In this document: piece by piece, positions 36,477 through 44,703 of the stretch
How the letters are laid out: each line of letters opens with the position of its first letter
How positions within the stretch are numbered: position 1 is the first letter of the stretch
Origin: Dehalococcoidia bacterium
GTDB taxonomy: Bacteria; Chloroflexota; Dehalococcoidia; SpSt-223
Direction of reading: 5' to 3'
Length of the DNA stretch: 64,000 bases
NCBI GenBank assembly: GCA_026003895.1
Contig: BPIC01000006.1
Coordinates: 124,001-188,000 of the forward strand
The notes under the pieces: model-generated
Seen by the model: only the letters and a program-made list of their open reading frames with translations
Told to the model about the DNA's origin: nothing
The model's database searches: none
Translations under genes and position numbers: made by a program

Positions 36477-37189
36477 CGAGTCTCCTTATCGTGCGACAGC
36501 ACTGCCGTCGACCCATCCGCCTTGCCGACGATGACGGTATCGGCGAGGCCGAGGAAAAGGCCATGCTCGACGACCCCAGCGATCCGATGGATCGCAACGT
36601 CGAGCGCTTCGGGATCGTCGATCGCCGAAAACCGGCAATCGAGGATCAGGTTGCCGTTGTCGGTCAGAAAGGGGGCTCCTCCCGACTGCCGGAGCGTCAC
36701 ATCGGCTGCGCCGAGCGCTGCCAATCGCTCACGGACTGCTTCCCACCCAAATGGGACGACCTCGACCGGGAGCGGCGCTCGCGTGCCGAGCGTCGTCACG
36801 AGTTTCGAGTCGTCGACCACGATGATCTCGCGACGCGAGGCTTGCGCCACCATTTTTTCGCGCAGCAGTGCGCCGCCGCGCCCTTTCACGATACGCAAGG
36901 CCGGGTCAACTTCGTCCGCGCCGTCGATGGTCAAATCGAGTTGACGGGCGTGCTGCAGCGGCACAATCGGAACGCCTGCCGCAGCAGCCAGTTCGGCAGT
37001 CCGTTGGGAGGTGCAGACCCCGCTTACGCGCCAGCCGGCGGCAATCCGCTCGCGGAGGAACGGAAAGAGGAGTTCGGCAGTCGTGCCGGTGCCGAGCCCG
37101 AGCGTCATGCCATCATGGATCTCGCGAGCAGCGAGCGCAACAGCAGCTTGCTTGGCGGCAAGCGCGGGATCGTGCCGAAGCACGCTCAT
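36473..37189 (-). CDS. rpiA: Ribose-5-phosphate isomerase A
   Basis: A 238-residue protein from ATG 37189; an upstream start adds six residues. RpiA motifs are GMTLGLGTGTTAELLFPFL, the phosphate-binding DGADEVDP, and GRGGALLREKMVAQAS, plus the C-terminal ADTVIVGKADGSTAV. It interconverts ribose-5-phosphate and ribulose-5-phosphate. It is divergent from ccdA with about 137 bases between. Confidence 0.94.
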   Translation of the reverse strand: MSVLRHDPALAAKQAAVALAAREIHDGMTLGLGTGTTAELLFPFLRERIAAGWRVSGVCTSQRTAELAAAAGVPIVPLQHARQLDLTIDGADEVDPALRIVKGRGGALLREKMVAQASRREIIVVDDSKLVTTLGTRAPLPVEVVPFGWEAVRERLAALGAADVTLRQSGGAPFLTDNGNLILDCRFSAIDDPEALDVAIHRIAGVVEHGLFLGLADTVIVGKADGSTAVLSHDKETR

Positions 37190-37293
37190 CGCGCCCTGCC
37201 TCGGCACATGGCGGTCGAGCGCAACGGAGTCAACCTTGGGCCCACGGGCGGGGCACAGCAGAACTGTGGGAATTCACCGACTATGCCCAGTAG

Positions 37294-37299
37294 TATACT
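37294..37299 (+). promoter_or_regulatory. -10 element upstream of ccdA
   Basis: TATACT 27 bases before GTG 37327; a second GTATAC lies just downstream. No strong -35 at the expected distance. Confidence 0.4.
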
Positions 37300-37326
37300 T
37301 CCCGACTGAAGGGTATACGAACTCGC

Positions 37327-38055
37327 GTGGATCTCTCTCTCGCCTCAGTCGGTTTGGCGGTCGTCGCTGGCCTCCTCTCGTTCCTCTCTCCCTGCATCCT
37401 CCCGCTCTTGCCGGCCTATTTGAGCTACCTCGGTGGAACGACGGTAGATGCGCTTCAGGATTCGACGAGTGGCGTCCGCGGTCGTGTCGTCTCTGGGTCC
37501 CTACTCTTCGTCGCTGGCTTGGCAACGACGTTCACCCTGTTCGGCGCAACCGCATCGCTCGTCGGCCGCATTTTGATCGAGTATCAGCCGATCGTGATGC
37601 AACTTGCCGGGATCATCATTATCGTCCTTGGCCTGCAAATGATGGGGCTCTTCCAGATCCCGGTTCTCGAGCGGTATGTCCGGTTTGCGCCAGCTCGGCC
37701 GGCGGGCCGCCTTGGACCCTACCTCATGGGTGCGGCCTTCGGCGTCGGCTGGAGTCCTTGCATCGGCCCTTTCCTCGCCGGGGTGCTTGGCCTCGCCAGC
37801 CAAGAAAGCACGGTTTGGCAGGGGATGGTCTTACTCGTCCTCTACGCCCTCGGTCTCGGCATCCCCTTCGTCGTAAGTGCGATTGCCTTCCAGCACGTGA
37901 TACGGCTCATGCGGCGCGCTCGGCCAATGCTTGGCATCGTCCCCCGGCTCGGGGGCGCAGTGCTGGTCATTATGGGCATTCTGCTGTTCAGTGGACAGTT
38001 GCTCTGGCTCTCGGGATTCTTGACCCGCGTGTTCGGCGCGGGGCTCACCCTGTGA
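37327..38055 (+). CDS. ccdA: Cytochrome c biogenesis/thiol-disulfide transporter CcdA
   Basis: A 242-residue six-helix membrane protein. The two redox Cys residues lie in SFLSPCILPLLPAYLSY (C23) and VGWSPCIGPFLAG (C143), which is the CcdA arrangement. CcdA passes electrons from cytoplasmic thioredoxin across the membrane to extracytoplasmic thioredoxins. Its TGA stop overlaps the GTG of the next gene, tlpA-like, and the pair form a clear thiol-reducing unit. Confidence 0.93.
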   Translation: MDLSLASVGLAVVAGLLSFLSPCILPLLPAYLSYLGGTTVDALQDSTSGVRGRVVSGSLLFVAGLATTFTLFGATASLVGRILIEYQPIVMQLAGIIIIVLGLQMMGLFQIPVLERYVRFAPARPAGRLGPYLMGAAFGVGWSPCIGPFLAGVLGLASQESTVWQGMVLLVLYALGLGIPFVVSAIAFQHVIRLMRRARPMLGIVPRLGGAVLVIMGILLFSGQLLWLSGFLTRVFGAGLTL

Positions 38056-38546
38056 TTCGCCTGGTCGCTCTGCTCGCGGCGCTCGTGCTAGCGGCCTGCC
38101 AGCCATCCAGCGCCGCTCCGGTGGTGGGCGGAGCTGCGCCCGAGTTTTCCCTTCCCACGCTGGATGGCCGAACGGTCTCGCTTGCCAGCTTGAAAGGGAA
38201 GCCAGTTCTTCTCAATTTCTGGGCGACGTGGTGCGCTCCCTGCCGGGAGGAGATGCCCCTCATTCAGCGGGCGGCCGCTCGCTATGCGAGCAGCGGCTTG
38301 ACCGTGCTGGCGATCGACGTTCAGGAGGGCGAAGCCCTCGTCCAGCCGTTTGTTGACGAGTTTGGCCTCACCTTTCCAGTCCTGCTCGACAAGAATGGCG
38401 AAGTAGTGAGCCGCTACCGCGTTCGCGGCATCCCAACGACGGTATTCATCGATCGCGGTGGCATCATCCAGTCGGTGTACCTCGGTCCAATGGATGAGAC
38501 CATTCTCGAAAGCCGGCTGAACGGAATTCTCGGTCCTGAGAAATAA
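38052..38546 (+). CDS. TlpA/ResA-like thioredoxin lipoprotein
   Basis: A 164-residue protein. Signal peptide with lipobox LVLAAC (Cys16). The thioredoxin-like domain has FWATWCAPCREEMPL, with C60 and C63, preceded by GAAPEFSLPTLDGRTVSLAS. The cis-Pro is in VRGIPTTVFID. It would reduce or oxidise thiols at the membrane surface using electrons from CcdA, for example for cytochrome c maturation. Confidence 0.9.
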   Translation: MIRLVALLAALVLAACQPSSAAPVVGGAAPEFSLPTLDGRTVSLASLKGKPVLLNFWATWCAPCREEMPLIQRAAARYASSGLTVLAIDVQEGEALVQPFVDEFGLTFPVLLDKNGEVVSRYRVRGIPTTVFIDRGGIIQSVYLGPMDETILESRLNGILGPEK

Positions 38547-38550
38547 CCGA

Positions 38551-39036
38551 TCAGCGCAATCGCGCCGAGGCGGCTCCCACCAACTCTTCGATCGAGAGCG
38601 GGGATTCGATGGCGTCGTCGTCCAGCGCGATGACGATCAGGTCCGGGTGTTCGAAGTAACGGCGCAGGAAGGCTTGGACCCCGAGATCAGTCGTGACCGA
38701 TCCCCCGCAGTCGCCACAGCCAGCCGACTTGTGGATGACAACCACGGGGCCTACGATGCCGACGAGCCCCAAATCGCCGTCGTGACCTTCGGCGTAGGGA
38801 ACGAACGTTTGCCGCAGCAGGCCATCGATCAGCGCAAAATAGGGGTGCGCGCGATCGGCCTCGTTTGCCGCGTCCAACACGAGGCCTGATGGGTCGAACG
38901 CGGGATAGACCCAGCGCTCATCGCGCTCGGCGAGCGCCCGCTCGCGGCTTGCAATCAGTTCACGGGCAAGCCGGTCGTAGCGCGCCGCGAGCTCTGGCGG
39001 CGCGTCGCCAAGCTCATAGGGGTTGAAGGAAACCAT
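38551..39036 (-). CDS. Hypothetical protein with CGDCGG motif
   Basis: A 161-residue protein from ATG with GAGAGG upstream. No family recognised. The middle has VVVIHKSAGCGDCGGSVTTD, a possible iron-sulfur or metal site, followed by LGVQAFLRRYFEHPDLIVIA. The N-terminal part is helical and Arg/Glu-rich. It ends 4 bases from the convergent tlpA-like gene and has the GC and codon usage of its neighbours. Confidence 0.6.
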   Translation of the reverse strand: MVSFNPYELGDAPPELAARYDRLARELIASRERALAERDERWVYPAFDPSGLVLDAANEADRAHPYFALIDGLLRQTFVPYAEGHDGDLGLVGIVGPVVVIHKSAGCGDCGGSVTTDLGVQAFLRRYFEHPDLIVIALDDDAIESPLSIEELVGAASARLR

Positions 39037-39083
39037 GCGTGCCTCTCAGTGACATTGTACCGCGTGACAACCTGAGGGCTCGC

Positions 39084-39089
39084 TATACT
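39084..39089 (+). promoter_or_regulatory. -10 element upstream of the aminotransferase gene
   Basis: TATACT 33 bases before ATG 39123. The -35 is not clear. Confidence 0.45.
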
Positions 39090-39122
39090 GTGCTCGCGCC
39101 CTCTACACGCGAGGTACTTGCC

Positions 39123-40334
39123 ATGGCTGACAACGCCCCCGCCGATCCCACCGCGCTCTACGCTGCTCGCACCGCGCATGCGCCACGCTTCGGTGCGATC
39201 CCGGTCGTCAACGACTCCGCGATCCGGTTTGGCGGCGGCATTCCGGATCCAGCCACCTATCCGATCGATTGGTTCGGAGAGGCCTTCCGCGAAGTCTTGC
39301 TGGAAGACCAGCGCGCCGCTTGGACCTATGGCGGCGTAGCGGGCTACACCGGGTTGCGCGAAGGGATCGCTGCCCACGTCAGTGAACGGGATGGCTTTAC
39401 ACCGACGCTCGACCAATTCACCATCACCAATGGCATTTCGCAGGGGGTCGCCCTCGTCGCCCAGACCTTTCTCGACCCGGGCGACACGGTCCTGGTTGAG
39501 CAGACAAGCTTCCCCGGGTCCATCGGCACCTTCAGGATCGAGGGCGCAAAGATCGTCACTGTCCCGCTCGACGAGCAGGGACTCCTCGTCGACGCAGTGG
39601 AGGAAACACTCGCGCAACTCCAGCGTATGGGCGAGCGGGTCAAACTGCTCTATACCATCGCCAACTTCCAAAACCCGACCGGAACGGTGCTCGCGAACGA
39701 ACGGCGCGTCCGCCTCGCCGCGCTTGCCGAGCGATTCAACTTCATCATCCTGCAAGATGACGCCTATGGTGACATCCGCCTCGGCGAAGTCCGGCCCGAG
39801 TCGCTCTTCCGGCTTGCGCCCAAGCATACAATCGAGCTCGGAACGTTCAGCAAGTCAATCGGGCCCGGCCTGCGAGTTGGTTGGGCAATGGCCTCCCCCG
39901 CCATCGCCGCAATGCTCAACGCCATGCGCACCGACATGGGCACCACGCCAATGATGCAGCGGCTCGTTGGGCGCTTCCTCAATGCCGGCGCGTTCCAGCC
40001 CCATCTGGCACAGGCGCTCGCAGTCTACCGCCAAAAGTTGGCGACGATCGTTTCGGCGCTCGAGGAGCATTGCGCCCCTTATGTCACATGGCAGACGCCG
40101 GCGGGCGGTTTCTTTCTTTGGCTCCGTCTCAAGCGGGGTTCCGCCGTCGAGATGGGTAATCTCTGTCCTGAGGAGGGCGTCGTCGTCAACACCGGCCGGA
40201 TGTTCTTCGTTGACAATCCTCAGCCGGAATACTTCCGCCTCTCCTTTAGCTTTCTTCCCGCCGAGGATCTCGTCGAAGGCGTGCGCCGGATGAGCCGGGC
40301 GATGGCGCGCTACGACGCAACCTTGAACGCTTAG
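39123..40334 (+). CDS. PLP-dependent aminotransferase (class I/II, LysN/MocR-like core)
   Basis: A 403-residue protein from ATG 39123, with GAGG upstream. The PLP-lysine is K244 in LGTFSKSIGPGLRVGW. Other marks are WTYGGVAGYTGLREGIAAHV, NPTGTVLANERR and DDAYGDIRLG. It matches the 2-aminoadipate/branched amino acid transaminase group without the N-terminal GntR domain. Amino donor and acceptor are not fixed by sequence. Confidence 0.88.
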   Translation: MADNAPADPTALYAARTAHAPRFGAIPVVNDSAIRFGGGIPDPATYPIDWFGEAFREVLLEDQRAAWTYGGVAGYTGLREGIAAHVSERDGFTPTLDQFTITNGISQGVALVAQTFLDPGDTVLVEQTSFPGSIGTFRIEGAKIVTVPLDEQGLLVDAVEETLAQLQRMGERVKLLYTIANFQNPTGTVLANERRVRLAALAERFNFIILQDDAYGDIRLGEVRPESLFRLAPKHTIELGTFSKSIGPGLRVGWAMASPAIAAMLNAMRTDMGTTPMMQRLVGRFLNAGAFQPHLAQALAVYRQKLATIVSALEEHCAPYVTWQTPAGGFFLWLRLKRGSAVEMGNLCPEEGVVVNTGRMFFVDNPQPEYFRLSFSFLPAEDLVEGVRRMSRAMARYDATLNA

Positions 40335-40434
40335 GCCGCCGAATGTCCCGTCTAGCGCCTCGTTGGGGACGGCCCGCTCGCAAGGGTCTTGCTTTGCCCG
40401 AGAGCGGGAGCGCGAATGCGTGGCTGGCCGTTGG

Positions 40435-40890
40435 TTACCCCGCCGCGTTCAACCGCTGTCGGAGCGTCTCGCTGAACTCAGCGAAGACTTGATCGGCCTT
40501 CTTGCGAATCAGCGGCTGACCGAACTCGCCGAGCTTGCCGAGCAAGTGAGCGTCGGACACGATCGCCACCTCGGTCTCGACCGGGCCGAGCGCGACAACG
40601 TTCAGGTCGAGCACCGCACGCACCGATCCACCGACGCGCCGATCCGCCGCCTCAGCGTGCAACCGAGCTCGACCGGTCGCTTCGTCACGCAGTTCCTCGC
40701 GGACGTTGCCCGCCAAACTGAGCGACACCGGGCCGACCTTCACCTTCATCACGCCACGGTAGGTCCCGGCGCCGCTCGGCTCGACGGCCTCGACCCCGGG
40801 GACGCAGGACGCAACCGCCGGAACGTCCAGCAAGAATGCCGTAACCCGCTCGACAGGCGCTTCAACCCGGATGGTGTACTCAAACCTCAC
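40435..40890 (-). CDS. coxG: CoxG-like SRPBCC protein
   Basis: A 151-residue protein with the polyketide-cyclase/CoxG fold: FEYTIRVEAPVERVTAFLLD, then VASCVPGVEAVEP and GKLGEFGQPLIRKKADQVFA. CoxG recruits molybdenum hydroxylases to the membrane in some CO-oxidising bacteria. The GTG start overlaps the coxM stop, making it the last gene of the coxS-coxM-coxG operon. Confidence 0.85.
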   Translation of the reverse strand: MRFEYTIRVEAPVERVTAFLLDVPAVASCVPGVEAVEPSGAGTYRGVMKVKVGPVSLSLAGNVREELRDEATGRARLHAEAADRRVGGSVRAVLDLNVVALGPVETEVAIVSDAHLLGKLGEFGQPLIRKKADQVFAEFSETLRQRLNAAG

Positions 40891-41756
40891 GCCTCGGCCC
40901 TCGCTCGCTCGACCGCCGCCTCGATTGCCCGATGAACGAAGACTGCCGCCATCTCTCGCTTGTAGTCCGCCGAGCCGCGCACGTCGTCGAGCGGGTCGAC
41001 GATCGACTTGGCAAGGTCGCCGGCTTCGTGCAACAAACCGTGGCGCGGGACCTCACCCTCGAGCAGTTGTTCGACCGCACGAGCCCGCATCGGAATTGAG
41101 CCGGCCGCGATCAAGGCAACGCGAACGTCGGCTAACGTGCGTCCGGCGAGCGACAGCCGCACCGCCACGGCGATCGTCGCGTAGTCGTCCACCGTCCGAG
41201 GCAGGAACTTGAGATAGACGCCGGCCGACCGCGCCGGCTGCGGCGGGACAATCACCTCGGTCAAAATCTCTCCCGGCCGGAGCGCCGTCTCGTAGTAGTC
41301 GACGAAGAATTGGTCGAGGGGAATGGTCCGTTCGCCCGCCGGCCCAACGACGCGGGCGATCGCATCGAGCGCGAGGAGCGCCGCCGGGGGGTCCTGAGCC
41401 GGGTCGCCATGGGCAAGGCCTCCGCCGACCGTCGCCTGATTGCGGATGCGCCGAGTTGCGACACGTCGATAGGTCTCGACGAGCAAGGCCGGGACGCCGT
41501 CTTCGCCAGCCAAGCGCTCGATGGCAGCATGCCGGGTCATGGCACCGATGTGCAGTCCGTCTGCTTCGCGCCGCACACCGACCAGCTCGGGAATCTCGGC
41601 GAGCGAGACGAGAGCGGTCGGCTGCACCAACCGCTGCTTGACGAGCAGCGCTAACGCCGTTCCGCCAGCCAAGGGGCGCCCGTCTTCACCGTACGTTGCA
41701 AGCTGGGCGACCGCTTCCTCGATCGAACGCGGCCGCAAGACCTCGAAGTCGCTCAT
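40887..41756 (-). CDS. coxM: FAD-binding (medium) subunit of a molybdenum hydroxylase
   Basis: A 289-residue protein from ATG 41756, which overlaps the coxS stop (ATGA). FAD motifs are GRPLAGGTALALLVKQRL and RIRNQATVGGGLAHGDPAQD (the first and second FAD loops). A C-terminal CODH flavoprotein domain follows (KFLPRTVDDYATIAVAVRLS). It carries electrons from the iron-sulfur subunit to an acceptor. Confidence 0.92.
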   Translation of the reverse strand: MSDFEVLRPRSIEEAVAQLATYGEDGRPLAGGTALALLVKQRLVQPTALVSLAEIPELVGVRREADGLHIGAMTRHAAIERLAGEDGVPALLVETYRRVATRRIRNQATVGGGLAHGDPAQDPPAALLALDAIARVVGPAGERTIPLDQFFVDYYETALRPGEILTEVIVPPQPARSAGVYLKFLPRTVDDYATIAVAVRLSLAGRTLADVRVALIAAGSIPMRARAVEQLLEGEVPRHGLLHEAGDLAKSIVDPLDDVRGSADYKREMAAVFVHRAIEAAVERARAEA

Positions 41757-42211
41757 GAGGCCGCCGCCTTGATGGACCGAAGGATCTGGTAGTAGCCCGT
41801 GCACCGGCAGAGATTGCCGGTCATCCATTCTCTTATCTCGTCGTCACTGGGAGCGGGGTGTTCGGTGAGCAAGGCCGTCGCCGCCACGATCTGGCCGGGC
41901 GTGCAGATCCCACACTGGAAGCCGCCGTTTTCGATGAATGCTCGCTGAAGCGGTGAGAGATGGTCGGGATCGCCAAGGCCTTCAATCGTGGTGACTTCAC
42001 GGCCGTCCGCCTGGATGGCGAAGACGAGACAGCTACTCACCATTTCGCCGTCGAGCAGCACAGTGCAGACGCCGCAAACGCCGACGCTGCACGCCTCTTT
42101 CGTTCCGGTTAGGCCGAGGTCGTCGCGAAGCACGTCGACGAGCATCCGGTCCGCAGGGACCTGCACGCGGTGCCGAGAGCCGTTGACGGAAATCGTGATC
42201 TGTTGAGGCAT
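41753..42211 (-). CDS. coxS: [2Fe-2S] (small) subunit of a molybdenum hydroxylase
   Basis: A 152-residue protein from ATG with GAGGAG upstream. The N-terminal plant-type cluster ligands are C41, C46, C49 and C61 (EACSVGVCGVC, then SSC). The C-terminal helical cluster ligands are C100, C103, C135 and C137 (FQCGIC, NLCRC). Full set present. First gene of a minus-strand coxS-coxM-coxG operon, divergent from the large subunit gene. Confidence 0.94.
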   Translation of the reverse strand: MPQQITISVNGSRHRVQVPADRMLVDVLRDDLGLTGTKEACSVGVCGVCTVLLDGEMVSSCLVFAIQADGREVTTIEGLGDPDHLSPLQRAFIENGGFQCGICTPGQIVAATALLTEHPAPSDDEIREWMTGNLCRCTGYYQILRSIKAAAS

Positions 42212-42229
42212 GAGCTCCTCTTGGGGCGG

Positions 42230-42242
42230 TGACGTGGCGTCA
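42230..42242. promoter_or_regulatory. Possible operator in the divergent cox intergenic region
   Basis: TGACG-TGG-CGTCA, a 5+5 inverted repeat 19 bases upstream of coxS and 83 bases upstream of coxL, placed to affect both genes. A single short repeat, so tentative. Confidence 0.3.
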
Positions 42243-42324
42243 GTCTAGCATTCTCGTCCCTCGGTTGCGCTCCGGGCCGTCGAGCCGAGACAATCTGCTC
42301 CACCCTCGCCACACGGAGCGAACG

Positions 42325-44553
42325 ATGGTCCACACGACGGTTGGCCAACCAGTCGGCCAGGTCGCCGGCCCACTCAAGGTCACTGGACGCGCCACGTATA
42401 CGGCCGATATCCGGCTCCCCAACATGGCCTATGGCGCGGTCGTCCGCAGCACGCTCCCCCACGCTCGGATCGTCTCGATCGACACGTCGCGGGCGCTTGC
42501 CATGCCCGGCGTGCTCGCGGTGATTACGGGAAAGGATATCCCACCGGGACGTGTCGGCCGACGCATCCGGGACCTGCCAATCCTCGCAGTGGACGTCGTC
42601 CGGTTCGTCGGCGAGCGCGTCGCCGCCGTCGTCGCCGAAGACCAAGCCACGGCCGAGGCCGCTGCGCTCGCCGTCGAGGTGGAGTACGAAGAGCTGCCGG
42701 CAGCGCTCACCATGCGCGACGCCCTCGCACCCGGGGCGCCAATTCTTCACCCCGACCTCGCCAGTTACGACGGGCTTCCCGGCGCCCCGCCGCAGCAATC
42801 AAACGTCCTTTCGCGCCGCACCTATGGTTACGGCGATGTCGATGAGGGCTTCCGCCAAGCCGACGTAATCATTCAGCGGCGCTATACCGTCCCCCGTCAG
42901 CATCAGGGATACCTCGAGCCGCACGCCTGCCTCGTGTCGACCGCGCCTGATGGCACGGCGGAGGTGTGGCTGACCAACAAGACTCCCTTCCAAGCTCAGG
43001 AACAAGCGGCGAAGGCGCTCGGCATCCCGAAGGAGTGGCTGAAAGTCCACGTCACCCCGATTGGCGGCGATTTCGGTGGCAAAGGCTCGGTGATGGACGT
43101 TCCGGTCGCCTATCACCTTTCGAAAGCGTGCGGCCGGCCGGTGCGGATGGTGATGAGCTACGTCGAGGAGTTCACCGCGGCCGCAAGCCGTCACGCCGCC
43201 CAGATCACGATGAAGACCGGGGTCAAGCGCGACGGCACAATCGTCGCACACCAAGTGCGAGCGCTTTTTGACAGCGGGGCCTATGGCGCCTTCAAGCCGT
43301 CGCCGACGCTCGAGCTGATGGGCAACACGCGGCTCGGCGGCGCGTATCGGATGGAGAACGTCGCGGTCGAGTCGCTGATCGTGTACACGAACACGTTTCC
43401 GGCCGGGCACATGCGCGCGCCGGGGCTCCCTCAGGCGATCTTCGCGCTCGAGAGCCAGCTCGATGCGCTCGCCCGAACCATCGAAATGGACCCGGTCGAG
43501 TTTCGCCGGCGAAACCTGATCCGCGAGGGGGAAGCGACGCCGGCGGGTGAGCAGTGGGTCCAAGTGCGCGCCATCGAAACGCTCGAGGCAGCCGCGCGGG
43601 CCGCCGGCTGGGGGACGCCGCTCCCCGAAAATGTCGGCCGAGGTGTCGCCGTCTCTGAGCACGGCGCGGGCGCGGGCGCGAGCACTGTCCAGGCCGGCCT
43701 GGACGAGCGTGGCTTCTATCTCCGCACCGGCGCTCCGGACACTGGCACCGGCTCCCACACCATCATGCAACAAGTCGCCGCTGAGACGCTTGGTGTCCCC
43801 CACCACGCCATCCGGATCGAAACGAGCCATACCCTCGCCTTTCCGTTCGACTTCGGCGTCGGCGGGAGCCGGGTCACCCACGTCTATGGCCGCGCCGCCC
43901 TCGCTGCCGCGGCCAGCCTCCGCGACACGATCCTTCAGCGTGCCGCCGCCGCGTTCGATCTCCCGACCGATCAGCTTGGGTGGGAAGGCGGTCAGCTTCG
44001 GCGCCCCGATGGACGTCTCGTCGATCCGTTCACGGTTATCGGCCCAGTCGAGGTCGAAGAGACCTACGACTCGGCCGGCGCACCCAATGTCACTGGGTTT
44101 TGCGCCCAAGTCGCCGAGGTGCGCGTTGACCCGGAAACCGGCAAGGTCGAGGTGCTGCGTATCGTCTCGGCGCACGATACCGGTCAGGTGATCAACCCGA
44201 TCGGTCACGAAGGGCAGATCGCCGGCGGAGTCATTCAGGGGCTGGGCTACGCGCTCATGGAGGAGCTTCCCGTTGTCGACGGCTATGTCGCGACGCAAAG
44301 CTTCGCCGAGTACAAAATCCCAGCGATGGGGGACATTCCAGAGCTAGAAATCGTCCTGCTGCCAGAGCCTACGGGGCCGGGTCCGTTCGCCGCAAAGTCC
44401 ATCGGAGAGACTCCAAACGTCCCGACCGCCGCCGCGATCGCCAACGCGGTCGAGGATGCCGTCGGGGTTCGCATCGTCGATCTCCCGATCACCGCCGAAA
44501 AGGTGTTTCGCGCCCTCCAGCGCAAGCACGAGCACGGCCATCACCACCACTAA
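42325..44553 (+). CDS. coxL: Molybdopterin-binding large subunit of a xanthine-dehydrogenase/CO-dehydrogenase family hydroxylase, with His-rich C-terminal tail
   Basis: A 742-residue protein from ATG 42325, with GGAG upstream. Molybdopterin-binding segments include GGDFGGKGSVMDVPVAYHL, and the active-site Glu is E695 (SIGETPNVPTAAAIANAVED). The active-site loop is AGHMRAPGLPQ around residue 363. It lacks AYxCSFR of form I CO dehydrogenase and AYRGAGR of form II, so CO as substrate is unproven. The C-terminus is HEHGHHHH, encoded naturally. Expected reaction: hydroxylation of an aldehyde, purine or heterocycle, with electrons passing via the coxS and coxM products. Confidence 0.88.
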   Translation: MVHTTVGQPVGQVAGPLKVTGRATYTADIRLPNMAYGAVVRSTLPHARIVSIDTSRALAMPGVLAVITGKDIPPGRVGRRIRDLPILAVDVVRFVGERVAAVVAEDQATAEAAALAVEVEYEELPAALTMRDALAPGAPILHPDLASYDGLPGAPPQQSNVLSRRTYGYGDVDEGFRQADVIIQRRYTVPRQHQGYLEPHACLVSTAPDGTAEVWLTNKTPFQAQEQAAKALGIPKEWLKVHVTPIGGDFGGKGSVMDVPVAYHLSKACGRPVRMVMSYVEEFTAAASRHAAQITMKTGVKRDGTIVAHQVRALFDSGAYGAFKPSPTLELMGNTRLGGAYRMENVAVESLIVYTNTFPAGHMRAPGLPQAIFALESQLDALARTIEMDPVEFRRRNLIREGEATPAGEQWVQVRAIETLEAAARAAGWGTPLPENVGRGVAVSEHGAGAGASTVQAGLDERGFYLRTGAPDTGTGSHTIMQQVAAETLGVPHHAIRIETSHTLAFPFDFGVGGSRVTHVYGRAALAAAASLRDTILQRAAAAFDLPTDQLGWEGGQLRRPDGRLVDPFTVIGPVEVEETYDSAGAPNVTGFCAQVAEVRVDPETGKVEVLRIVSAHDTGQVINPIGHEGQIAGGVIQGLGYALMEELPVVDGYVATQSFAEYKIPAMGDIPELEIVLLPEPTGPGPFAAKSIGETPNVPTAAAIANAVEDAVGVRIVDLPITAEKVFRALQRKHEHGHHHH

Positions 44554-44703
44554 CCGACGCGAGGCGCCCCTCTGGCCAGAATGGATGGGCAGCCTCTGGC
44601 CCAGCAGGAGCGAGACGCCGCACCGGCGAAGACGGAGAGCCCGCACGGGCACGTCCCGGTCCGGCGCGAACGGGCGCCGATTGCCCGGGCACCCCTGAAG
44701 AGG

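Noticed and set aside
42799..44298. 499-residue minus-strand frame over coxL
   Set aside because: Antisense shadow; coxL has all family motifs on the plus strand.
42325..44553. Form I CO dehydrogenase large subunit
   Set aside because: The AYxCSFR loop is absent, so it was called a general molybdenum hydroxylase.
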